Assembly: GCF_037975245.1 (NCBI RefSeq)
Contig: NC_092583.1
Location: forward strand, 15,229,264 to 15,293,263
DNA from: Apostichopus japonicus
Lineage: Eukaryota; Echinodermata; Holothuroidea; Aspidochirotida; Stichopodidae
Length of the DNA stretch: 64,000 nucleotides
Direction of reading: 5' to 3'
The position numbers and the translations under genes are program-made. The notes beneath the pieces are model-generated. The model worked only from the letters and a program-made list of their open reading frames with translations. It was not told the origin of the DNA and did no database searches. This document shows positions 11,951 through 26,500 of this stretch, piece by piece (within the stretch, counting starts at the first letter, position 1; each line of letters begins with the position of its first letter).

Positions 11951-14410
11951 ACTGATTCAGTAAAGGCAAACTTGACAGTCATAAGAAGAACTGTGTGTGT
12001 AATGAACTGCTGTGTGTTATTTACTGTAATATTACATACAGTTTTCGACAGTGCTAGTACTGTGCGGTAGAAGAACAAACCTTTATAATTTTGTTACCAA
12101 AATACCTTGTTGAGCTTAAGCAATATTATACAAATAATGTATGGTTATGACTGCAATAGTGCAAATATTTAATGAGTTGAAAGATGGAATGTTCCATTCA
12201 ACGAGGCGCAGCCGAGTTGAATGGAACATATTACATCTTTCAACGAAATATTTGCACTATTGCACGAATGGAAACCATTACTTGTTTTATACAACATATT
12301 ATATTAAGATGGGTTAAATGCACTCATGCAACAGATTGCTTTGAACAGACAGGTTTCTCTGCTCTCTTACCATTGAAAAAAGTGCTACCAAAAAAGTATA
12401 ACCCATTGTTATATTTCATAGAGTGGAATAGAGCGGATTTTGCATGCAATCAACGAGCAATTGACCAATCAAATGACCAGAATACAATTAGGTGTTGTAT
12501 AAATTGCAATATTTTGATGAAATGTATCATGACTTGTTTTCAAAATAAGATTGTGATCAGATAAGCTCAAACAACATTCACTTTTCTGAACTTAATGACA
12601 TTACTTTGCAACAAATCAATGATTATGTTTCGTCTTGAAAAGTTAAACAAATTATGTTTGTCAACTTGATTCCTTTACATCACTTTAAGGCAGCTGTAAG
12701 GATCATGGTATTATGTTCTTTTCTTCATGAATATGCAACATTTTAGCAGAACTGAAATACGACAAGTTGAAAAGTTTTTCGAGTGGAACATTTCTTGTAG
12801 CAATCCTGTTTTTTCATACTGTCGTACTATGCGACTCACAGTTTCCTGTTGTGTGTATGTACCAGATGGTACCACATTTGAATTACTGTGTAGGTATCTG
12901 TTTTTGCATCTGACCAACTAAATTCTTACCTATGTATTTAAAAAAAAAATTTTTTATATCATATACCCTTCCACCTTGTTTGTGTGTGTAATGTGATTCA
13001 AACCATTGACATGGGTAACCAGCTTTGACCTAAAGTGGTACAGTTTCATTAAGAAACAATCCATCTTCTGGTTGTGACAGATACACAGCTATTTTTCTCA
13101 GTCTTGGCATTAATTGCATTGTCTAAGTAACGTCTTCTGGTAGTTTCCAAATTAAATTTCATTGTTTACTTATCTTGTGGCATTTTGTTTTGAACAGTAC
13201 TCAAATCATGTCTCTGTTTTGTATGGCTTGTTTGGCTCAAAGCCAGGCATGAGTAAGCTGTCTTAAAACTTTGATATTATAAACATATTAGATTACATTA
13301 GATACACACGAACACAATTATGTAAGAATTTTCTGATTAGAAAAACAGGATATTTGACATTGAAACTAACTATTAAATGAAAGAAATTCAATACATTTAA
13401 TGATATTTGAAAATGAATACAAATAAGTTGTCATTTGTGTTATTGCCTTTATAATAAGGAAAGTCTACAGTCTTGTTTATGAGGGATGGAAAGGATTCTC
13501 AAAACCATGATATCTCCCATCAAGGGTTATTCATCATAGTTGTTGTGGTTTCATTGTCCATATTTCTGCAGTTCATTTGAAGATAATTTAGTGCTATTCC
13601 CCTGGCAAACCGAAGCCAACTACGGATTTAGGCTTTTTTTCATATGAAACAACCTTCAGTGACCCACAACAAATATTTCATAAAGAACAGGGCTATCAAG
13701 CTGCCACAGCCCCCCCCCCCTCCTAAGCTGTAGGCCAGCAAACATGGCCAGCAAACATAATACAAGTAAATAGAAATTCTGGCTACATGCCAACAACATG
13801 TATTTTTAACACGCGTGTTTTTTCATACTTGTTCAGTTGGAACTTTTCTACGGAGGCATAGAATTATTAGATGGACGGTACAACTGAAAAAAAAATCACA
13901 ATTTATTATAAACTGACAAGAGGATAGTGAACCTCAAGTGGAAAGCGGTCGGATTTCACATTTTTTTACCATAACATAGTTAATTAACTCATATTTTAAG
14001 AGATTTTAAAATTTCTTTAAATATGGAATTTTATAGATTTTTATTATTTGGCGATGTTACAATTCAACAAAATTGACATCTGAGTTATCATCTCAGTGGC
14101 AGTCAGGAAACTTAGTTTCCCTTAATTTTGGCATTATCTTGCAGTGACATTTCCTACGAAGAGCGTTTAAATAATTTTGTCATTCTGAAGTGGCAGCTCC
14201 GTAGTTGTACTTGGTCAGTTTCTACCCAGGATTCTCACTCCTTTTTGTGCGTGTGGTACCCATTTCCTTCCGTAGGTTTGGGTAAAATCTTTCGTGAAGC
14301 ATTTAAAAATGACAAGTTACATTTTGTAACGTCGCCCTCTCTTTACGATCACCACTAAACAGCTGTGAAAGAAGACGTGTCACTAGTTTCACGATCAACT
14401 CGAAAATAAA
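11951..14410. other. Intergenic region between FANCE and SEC61B
   Basis: About 2.5 kb. It holds the FANCE 3' UTR, the long hairpin at 12141-12278 and AT-rich unique sequence. An AATAAA overlaps the FANCE stop codon; a clear downstream polyadenylation signal was not found. A C tract lies near 13712-13721. The final few hundred bases should contain the SEC61B promoter. Confidence 0.6.
12141..12278. repeat. Long imperfect inverted repeat (hairpin), about 66-base arms
   Basis: The left arm (12141-12207) and right arm (12211-12278) are near-complete reverse complements around a three-base centre, differing by a handful of substitutions and small indels. The innermost part pairs GGC with GCC across GCA. 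The structure can form one long stem on either strand. It may be a foldback transposon or MITE, but I could not find a convincing target duplication. Confidence 0.8.
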
Positions 14411-17313
<2,903 letters not shown>

Positions 17314-19829
17314 ATCAGAATACGATATTAACATATGATGATGGAAATAAAAATGACATTCCAGTCAAAAAGAACTGTATCTTTTGAAAGAAAAAAAAAC
17401 AATGAAAAAAATCCAATTAATAAATACTTGCAAAACGATAAGGATCTTTTTGACAGACATTGCGAGCACTGAACATCAGCCTCAAGATGAGAGTAGCATT
17501 GAAAACAGAGAGACCACAACAGTCTACAGCTACAGTGTGTGAACGATAACCAAGAGAAACAAAGGCCTACGATGTGTGAGAAGATACATTGACTACTACA
17601 GTATACTGAACTGCCAGTCATCGTCAGGAGCTCTGATGTAGGGAATGCATGCAACTCACAGCCTGTATATCCATGACGATATGTTAACATATCAGGGTGT
17701 ATCCATGACGATAGCATTTTATGTGGATATATGACAAATGTGTATGCATCTTCAAGGGGTTACCTTTTGTGGCCAAGCAGCTTAAATTATGCCATCATTT
17801 AGTGTTTTGATCTACTGTACAAGCATTTCCTGTTTATTTAAGTTCTCTGATATGTCTGTGGTTACATGTCTTCAGGACCCTCTTATAGTTCTGAAGTGAT
17901 TTACATGTTCCTTTACCCTGTGTCTTATTTTTTCCTTTCCATGCTTGTGTTTCCTTAAAATGTTCCTCAGAAGCCCTTTTCAATGAATAACATCTAGCTG
18001 ATAACTATTGAAGTTGAGTTGATCTTAACTCGAACCCTAACTTCTTTCTGGGTTCATGCCAACAATGTACCTATCAAGTATCAATCAATTCCTCCACAAA
18101 TATGCATTTTCTGATTGAAAATTATGAAGTTATTTGACCTATTAAAAGTTTGTGTTGTTCTGAGTTTGTGTGTCTTATTCTTTCTGTGGAGAATGTATTG
18201 TTTTACAGCGACTTCTGTCTTGATAAGCTTTGAAGTCCTGTCAAGGAAGGGGTGGACATGTCTGGGAATGTGTAGAAGGGAGTGGTGGGGAGGGAGTGGT
18301 GGGGAGGGAGGGGTGGTTGGGTATGACATAAGGTAACAATGAGCAAAAGTCTAAGTTGCATTTATGTTATATGAAAACCATATCTGTACTTTCAAAATAA
18401 ATTTGACTTTACAAGAAAATGTATGCAATTGTTATTTTCTTTTTCATCTATTTTATGTTTTCAGGAGATTAACACATTGGCATATTTGTTATTTGTACAT
18501 AATTGATTCTACCTTACCTTTCAAGAGTTTCCATTGGAAGATGAGAGGGAAACTTTTGCATAAAATGTGACAAATTAGTTGTAGTTTAGAGTTGTCACTT
18601 TATTAAAGAGCTGTATAAAAATTCATTAATTATATTGTGTAATACATATATTGAATATATCTGAGAAATATGTAATAAGATTCAAAGAAATGTGATAAAG
18701 TCATGAAACCATTTCAAACTATAACGCACCCAAGGAGACATAATTAACCTCAAAACTAAAAATTAACAAATAGAAATCACCAATGATAAAATTCACCACA
18801 AGGTTAATAACAAGGTAAATTGCAAAAAGCAGTAAAAAACAATTCAGGTGCAGATAAGCAGTTTGGTTAGAAGCATTTTGGGAAGAGCATATGTAACAGC
18901 ATTTCTTGCATTTAAAAAATTATCCTCATGAGGAAAGAAAAAAACTGAAGGAAGAAAAGAGCATTGCACACCGAAGAAAAATCGAAAATAACAAGAGATG
19001 ATATTTTGCAGAGAAAAAGAGGAAGAGGGAGTTTGGAGCATGGAGAGGTATATTAGATCCTCCTGCACGCAGGAACTGCAAGCAGGAACTCCACCAGGTA
19101 GGTGGAAGAATAAAGAGCATGGGAAGCAGAAATATTCCAGAAGAGAAAGTTTCAGTAAAGATGAGGGATACTGGTATGGGAAGGATGGAGCAAGAGAAAG
19201 ATGAAGCAAGAGGAAGGAGGAGGGAGACAAGCAGGATTGGAAGGTACTTGCATTTGGCACAAGATGAACAGGATCGTTGCATAGAGGGATATAATATACG
19301 TGTGAAACATAAAATAAGGCAATCCAAGTACACCAGATATATTTTCTGTGCTGTGTTTTATAATGGGGTAATCACTGGTCAAACAAGTACAGCCAGTTGT
19401 GCTATCAAAATTTCTCATTTGAAAAAAATCCTGCAATTTACATAAAAGATTCAAAACAAGCTATGAGAACGGAAAATTGTTTTTCTATGTGTTTAATTTT
19501 AGGAGGCAAACTTTTCATTTGTCTTGTATTTTATGTCCTATCCAGACTTGAACTGCCTAATGTAGGATGACTAAGGTCAAGGTAAGGTCAAGCCAGTGAA
19601 AGAAAGGAAGGGACAAATGACATACATGAAAGACCCCCAAAAATACCAGCAGAAAGAAATAACTCAGAAATTGAGAAATTTTGAGGTGAAAATTTCAAAT
19701 GAGGCAAAAGTACAGAAACTAAAGTAGAAAAAATATATATACAAGAAACACAGAAATACAAGCATGCATCTCTCAAACACTGATTAAAATTATCTCTGAA
19801 AGGATGATATGTTCCAAAAGGAGCAAATG

Positions 19830-19862
<33 letters not shown>

Positions 19863-20565
19863 AAGAGATTTAATATCAAAGGACATGGCACAGGACATCA
19901 ACTTCCGAGGCCTTTCAGTCATTTACCAACAAACTTTGTGCAGAGTAAGGCTCTGTGAAATAAATCAACTGTTTAACCGTTTGTTTCATATTCTAGTACT
20001 GACAGAGATGCTGGTGAAGACAATAAAATATCACATGACAAAAATCTGCGATCTAAATGTAAAGTCAAATGAGTTGTTTATTAAACATTTAACATATATA
20101 TAAAAAAAAAGCTTGTTAATAGCCTCAGGTACAATGAAAACAACTAGATCCCATCAAGGAAGCCCAGCACACCAGATAATCTTAAAGACGATGTGCCCAG
20201 GTACCTGCCAACCAGGAATCTCATCAGCCCGTCACTACAAATCTGAGATATTAGGTGATGCTTGAATGTTACTCCATGCTGTATACTTCAAGACCACAGC
20301 CAGTGGTGGACACTAAGAAAGATTGTTCCAGGCTCCTGATTAATATTCGGAACACTGTCAAGTTAGCTCCCGTCAGCAATCTGTTTTGGCTTTGAATGAT
20401 TCATATATATATATATATATATATATCTCGAACCTCTGGACATACAATCAGCGTCCATAGCCTAGTGGTTAGGGTGTCCGCGTACAGAGCGGGAGGCCCG
20501 TGGTTCGAATCCCGGTGGAGGCTGAAAGTTTTTTCACTGTTCTTGATTTTCCAACTCATTACGAT

Positions 20566-20613
<48 letters not shown>

Positions 20614-23386
20614 TTCTGACTCTACATTATTTAATACACTAGTGAAAGCAACAAATTTTCACACGTTTCCATTTTCCAAGCTTGGGTTTTGGATTGGTTT
20701 CTTTCTGCATACTGTATCTGCATATGATGCTTCAAACATTTCAAAGACGACTTTCTTTTTTTGTGAATACAAGGCAAAACAGAAAGAAGTAGAAAGGAAT
20801 TCAAACCTTTAGAAAAGCTGTCTGGTTCTGTCACAAAAGCACACATCCTTAAAAAGGGATAAAATTACTAATTAGGCAAGACATTTTAATATTGTTGTAG
20901 ATGGGTTAAAAAGCTTTAAACATACATTCTTTTCTATGAAAGTTAAAATATTTTTGCAGAACATAAGTTGACAGTTAATATGTTTGTGAGTTTGGCAGCA
21001 AGCAAAGATTCACAGAGACATCATGCAAGTCAATTATTACAGTTTCCATTAGAATCAACAGTCGGAAGATAAGAGGAAGTCTCAACAATAACGTATTAAA
21101 GCTGAGACCATACGAAGACCAGAGGTAACGACCCAACCAGTGGTTACTTGACATATAAAGTAAATTAAAGGAAGCATTTAATTCTTAGCAATCTCATTGG
21201 CTAACATACATGAGAGGCAACCAATCAAAGTTGTAGGTGAGCTAATCAATACAACAGCATTGCTACAATGAAACATGAATTTTGTTACCAACTAGCGTCG
21301 TATATTTAGAGATGTGTATGTTTTGCTTTTTATAACTTCCTACAACATTTTGTTTGATAAGCCACTTGCAAGTGAAAAACTTATGATAAAACAAAAAAAG
21401 TAGAAAAATAAAAAGTTGACAATAAAACTTAATGAGTTCCATAAAGGCAGTATAAACCTGTGTTCTATTAAACATAAAATGCTAAATACCCCATACTGTA
21501 GTAATTAGACCAACAGGTTTCCTGGTTACTATTCCTCTGTGTATCATCTAGTTGCATTACTTCGTTATAAATTTGAAATAAACATTTAGAAGATCTTATC
21601 TTTTGTCAGGAGTGATACAATAAGGGTCCCACACAAGTTACATATCCTTGGTCTATTACATTTTTCAGCATTATTTCTTCAGTTGCAATGATTGTTGAGT
21701 TATGTTTCCATAGTTACACACATTATTAGTATTTGAGAAACTTTCCTCCAAAATGAGCAACATATTTGTCTGCAATAACATCACAAGTTTGAAAATATCT
21801 ATCCTGAAAACAGTTGCCTTTTATGAGAAAGCTGCTACTCGCAGTCGGATAAAAAAGCTTCTGTCAATTAATTCATTGTACATATATATCAATTTTACAT
21901 ACATTATATTTCTTTGTGTGTTTGCAAAGTTTTGGACAATCGAAAATTGGCGGAATTCTTGCATATGATACGAGATTACAAATGCTAGCTTGACAACATC
22001 TTTAACTTAAACTTTACTCTTGTAATATGCTAAGAAGATGAACTTTCTGCTGTCACCCACTTAACTTGCTGTAAAAGATGCTGTCCAAAGTTCTTTAAAA
22101 GACAGTCTTTCTTTTTGCGACGCTGAAGCATATATGCAGATCCACAAAATCTGAATTCTGCAAAAGAACTGTTTCTTCTCAATTTCTCTCTTATACTTAT
22201 TAGTACCAATTTGGTATATTATTAATAGATCATTAAACTGAGAATTTCACCAAAGTTTTGAAAGACATTACAGAGGATAAATAACATTTTAACTACATAA
22301 TAGACTTAAGTCATATCAATTCAAAAACATCCTCTCTACAAGTACAAACCACTGCTAATGACAAACACACTAGATAGTACACAAAATAAGTATCTAATAC
22401 AAAGATTCAACAATAAATTATTACAGATCACTGGCCGGTGACTTTGATTAGTAGACACCTTCTACATCACCCACCTGATACATAATTGTCCTTAAATTCT
22501 TAACCAAAGTGTTCTCATTATGAAAAAATTCCCAACTTCCTCACCCCTGTTAACCACAATTCTGCATCTGTACCTAAGTCAATAACACCTTAAGAGCCCA
22601 TTACTATGAAACGTAATAGCAAGCTGTGAATGCTGTCCTATTGTTTCACCTACAACAGACAGATAAATAGAAAGACTAACTTGGATGGTATCAAAACGTG
22701 ATAAGAATAGCTTCTCATTGCTTCTTGCTCTATCTAGATACTTTGCAAACCACATTTCGATATTAATGTTTAACCTCATTCTAAGCCATAAATTTGATTG
22801 CTCTTTTCCAAACATTTTAATAATCAAGTATCAGTCATATTGTTGTGAACTCTATAGAATCTCATATTATACAAAATTTTAATAGGGGTGTGGGTGGGGG
22901 GGGGGTAGGTAAGTTATATGAATATGGGAAGATAGGGCAATGGGTAGAGGATTTCAGGCTAGAAAATATTCACTGATGAAGAAACTGCCATATAGAGCAA
23001 AAACTCAGCATGTAATGCAATTCTTTCGACAACAGGAAAAGCTGTTTCTTGCATAGTGGATGCAATCGACACCCACCTCCCTCGGTAATACTTTGCCTGA
23101 AATCAGAACCTGTTTTTTTCTAATTTCTTCTTTGGCTGGCCATACCTATAAGAGATTCTATTTCTTCTATGAGAAATCTTCATAGTTTGCAGAAAACACA
23201 TTGATTTCCGTGATTTCAAGGCCTTTTCTTATTTACTTTTTTAATAAAGTGCTACAAAAAAAACCACAACACCAATACAAACCCACACTTATGTTACCTT
23301 GTATTCATGTCTCTCTCCTGAGAATAAGGGAAAAAAATTTACACTTTCAAAGAACAGCTACCTTTCTCGTCAAGATTCGTCAGTCC
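17314..23386. other. Intergenic region between convergent SEC61B and GPD2
   Basis: About 6 kb between two genes that end toward each other, holding both 3' UTRs. It is AT-rich, with a purine-rich stretch (about 18990-19230), short (AT)n runs at 19840-19860, 20403-20426 and 20572-20606, and the tRNA-like element at 20451-20522. At 19047-19075 a short stretch resembles, in reverse, the 3' part of the SINE at 24348. No protein-coding exon was recognised. Confidence 0.6.
20451..20522 (+). repeat. tRNA-like element with intact A and B boxes (tRNA pseudogene or SINE head)
   Basis: Seventy-two bases fold as a cloverleaf. The acceptor stem pairs at six of seven positions, the D arm is closed by GCCT/GGGT, and the anticodon stem has five pairs with a seven-base loop. 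The T arm is weak, with two mismatches. The A box TAGCCTAGTGG and B box GGTTCGAATCC match the pol III consensus exactly, and a T6 terminator follows at 20529-20534. The loop triplet in the anticodon position (ACA) and the broken T stem argue against a working tRNA. (AT)n flanks both sides, as in tRNA-derived SINEs. Confidence 0.65.
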
Positions 23387-23500
23387 CTAGACACCGCCCC
23401 CACTGCGATCTGTCGGGATATGCCTCTTCTGTTCCCACCTACTGAGGGCGCTCTCCAATCGTACATTGGCTATGGCACCAGTTTTGATAGCGCTCATAAG
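23387..23500 (-). CDS. GPD2: GPD2 last coding exon
   Basis: Thirty-seven codons plus TAG (23387-23389). It opens with LMSAI right after the exon 14 Gln, as in vertebrate GPD2, and ends [10 protein letters not shown], close to the vertebrate end. The acceptor is CCACTAG. The middle is diverged from vertebrates, so recognition depends on both ends and the conserved phase. Confidence 0.9.
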   Translation of the reverse strand, partial: LMSAIKTGAIANVRLESALSRWEQKRHIPTDRSGGGV

Positions 23501-26500
23501 CTAGTGGCGGATAAAAACAACGGGAGACATTAAACGAGGAACAAACAAGAAGTGAAATGTTGAAGGATATGGACCATTTAAACACGACAGATTTTCGTCA
23601 ATAAATATCTCAAACTGTCGTAAAATAAATTCTCTGAGCGAGCACCTAACTTTGTGTTCTAGTTAGAGAAGCTTTGGTGTTCATGCAGTGTTTAAGTTTG
23701 GTGTTTTAGTTAGGGCAGCTTGGTGTACATGAGGTGTTTCAGTTTTGTAGATGGGTGCTAATCTGCTGAGTTCTTTCGCAGTGGGAATCAATGTTTGATT
23801 CGGAATTCCAGAGACTTGATCCAGATTTCTGCACTTTTCATAAGGTTCTTCTTACAATCAACAAAATTTCTTCTTTTCATGTTAGATGTAACATATTAAT
23901 GTTCAATACTGTTTGGCCCGATTTTGTCAGTTGACAGAAATACAGACATGAAACTGTGCTTTACAAAGCCTTATCTTGTCCTTAGAGACTTTCTGAAATG
24001 TATAAAGTGAAACTGGTGTGCCCATATTCGACACCTCATTTTTGGCTTCTGACAAGCTCCCCCTCCCATCTGGCAGTTTTATCCCAGAATCAGAGATGGA
24101 ATGGCTATAGCACACAAGACCAGATAACCTAAGCCTGCTGTTGGTTTGAATCTTATTAATACCTCAAATTTCTTTTGCAAATTTAAAATATTGTCAAAGT
24201 GGGTTGATATTTCTACCTGCAGAAACTCATCTTCTTCTAATCTGCCATTTTTATTGGCATCTACTTCATTCAGCATGCTCCTCAGGGCATCCTCATCCAC
24301 AGTTTCACCAGCAGCCTGTTATGAGAATGAAAATTATAGGAGTGTTAGGGAGTGTTAGCTCAGTGGTTAACACCGTTGCCTTTCAATCATAAGGTCCCGA
24401 GTTTGAGTCTCTCTAAGATTAATGTATGTAGTCCAGTTACAGAGTTGTTGACAATTGAAAATTCATAATCATGGACGTTAAATATGAATCTAAGAGACTG
24501 ACTTTGGTCAGCTTGTGGCTTTGATAAGCCAAATGATTGCTTCTTCGCGAGTTCCTGCAGGAGGATCTAAAATACATACATACATACAAAACAAGGAAAT
24601 AGTTATGACTACTACACAGCTAAAACCGAGTCCATTTATTGTCAGTTTAGATAAGACAGTTGACATGAGTTTATATCAAGAATGAAGCGATCCTTTTGTA
24701 CTTTGCACAAGATTTATAGACACAAGTAACTTGTGCACCCATCTGCATGACGGAACTACAACCCCAACCTCTATCATTCTCTCGTCAGAAAGATGAAATG
24801 CTCCGATCTTCGACAGCAGTTAAAGAGTCAATACCGTATCCAAAACAACTCTTTTATGCAAAATAGTCAAGGCTTTTGCAATTCTACGAAAGTGCGGCAC
24901 ACCCAATCTGACTTCTGATTATTCTGTATAACACAAGATAAGATAAGTCATTTTATTTGTGTGAGAGAGACCCTAACATTAAAGATGCAGCCAGCTCCTT
25001 TAACCAGCATCACAACAGAAGTCGAATAACTCGTCAAGTTCTCTACACAAGTAAAAAAAAAGGCAAGTTTCAGCACCTCATCCTCAAAAACAGATATTTT
25101 ACCTCCAAGAATTGTCGCAAGTCGTTGGGGGTTATGAAACCCTTCCCATGACTGTCTAGAGTCCTGAATCTCTTCTTGTATTTCTCCGCCTCTCCCTCTG
25201 TGAAGTTGATGGGAATCTTCATCAATGATGTGCGACAATTGAATCCCATCTCACGGTTCAGAAACTGTCTGGCTAGAGCTATCTCCTCCTACAAAGGTTG
25301 AAAATATTCCTTGTTTCGTTGAATTTTAACAGAAATTGAACGAACTTGCTGGTGAGAATAAAGCACTGGCAATTTATTGCAGTAGGCGGATATATCAGAC
25401 AAACGACTTTACAGAGTTGTCTTAAGAAATGTCCGATTTCAGATTTGGGTACTATTCTCGTTACCTCTACTTCCATCAAACTAAATGTTCTATGGATAAC
25501 ATCGGTTATGTGGAATCACACGATGCTGCACTCACAAGAAATTAAGTAAACAAATCAACTTCCCATTCCAATGTGATAATCACACCTTTTGACAATCTCA
25601 TGAAGCCAAACACAGCAGAATGGTCCTAAGCTTACTTCTGCATTTAAGATTTGTAGAAAGCATATCAAAAATTGTTCACAAGAACATGCAGAATTTCCTG
25701 TAGTATTTAAGTAAATGAACGGGTAAAAGGTTCTAAGCTTAAGTACATATGTGTAATCTGGTACAAGTATCTGCACTAGATTTCCTCAATGTCCCGAGTA
25801 CAAGTAAGAGAGAGAGATTACAAGTACAGGTAACTATGTGAGAATACAAGTATAGACTCACTACAAGTGTGCTGCCCTCAGTTATTAATAACATTGGTTA
25901 GGCTTCAATTGACTAGAGGCTGAGTGTGCTAGCTGGTTTCAACTCAGCAGATGTTATCTTCACAACAACTGACAAGACACTTTAATACTTGCACACAGAG
26001 GTGCATCTGTATGCTAGAGCAATGCACCTCTGGTGATACATTTGGGAAGCAAATAACAGCTACGAAACAGAATGCTGAGAATAGTCATGACGCTAGACAT
26101 TAAACAGGTAAACTATTAGGGCATCAACTGTATTAATGTGATTGGATATGACAACATAAACCAGTATTTGAGTACAAAATATCTGCCTGACATCAATCCC
26201 TTAACAAGAAAACCAAGAGGTTTTGAGATTCCTTGGCATCTAAATATTACTGTAGGTTCATTGTGTACACTTGGTTCCGACCTTTTATGAATATTAATGT
26301 AGCATCAACACAAATGTTGTTCCTTTCTATCAGCTCAAGTTTGATGAACAAATTGATATTTTAAAGAATTTGCTTTAAGCTCTACCACTCATTAATATTC
26401 ATGCCCCCTCATTAATAGTATTGGGGTAGAATTCCGACTTGCAGCTGGAAGGTTAGGGGTTCGACTCCTGGCCGGGTCATACTGAAGATTTGTTGAAAAT

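Noticed and set aside
12184-12564. 126-codon open frame on plus
   Set aside because: It begins inside the long hairpin and shows no family similarity; the rest is AT-rich spacer.
17328-17717. 129-codon minus frame, Cys- and Ser-rich
   Set aside because: Antisense to the SEC61B 3' UTR; no recognisable domain or start context.
18844-19333. Overlapping minus frames of about 135 codons rich in Ser, Leu and Phe
   Set aside because: They are the complement of a purine-rich tract, so the composition is forced by the DNA.
20451-20522. Functional tRNA gene
   Set aside because: The T stem has two mismatches, the acceptor stem one, and the apparent anticodon is unusual; a pseudogene or SINE head fits better.
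20396-20812. 138-codon plus frame
   Set aside because: It crosses two (AT)n tracts and the tRNA-like element; the protein-like middle is the tRNA-like unit.
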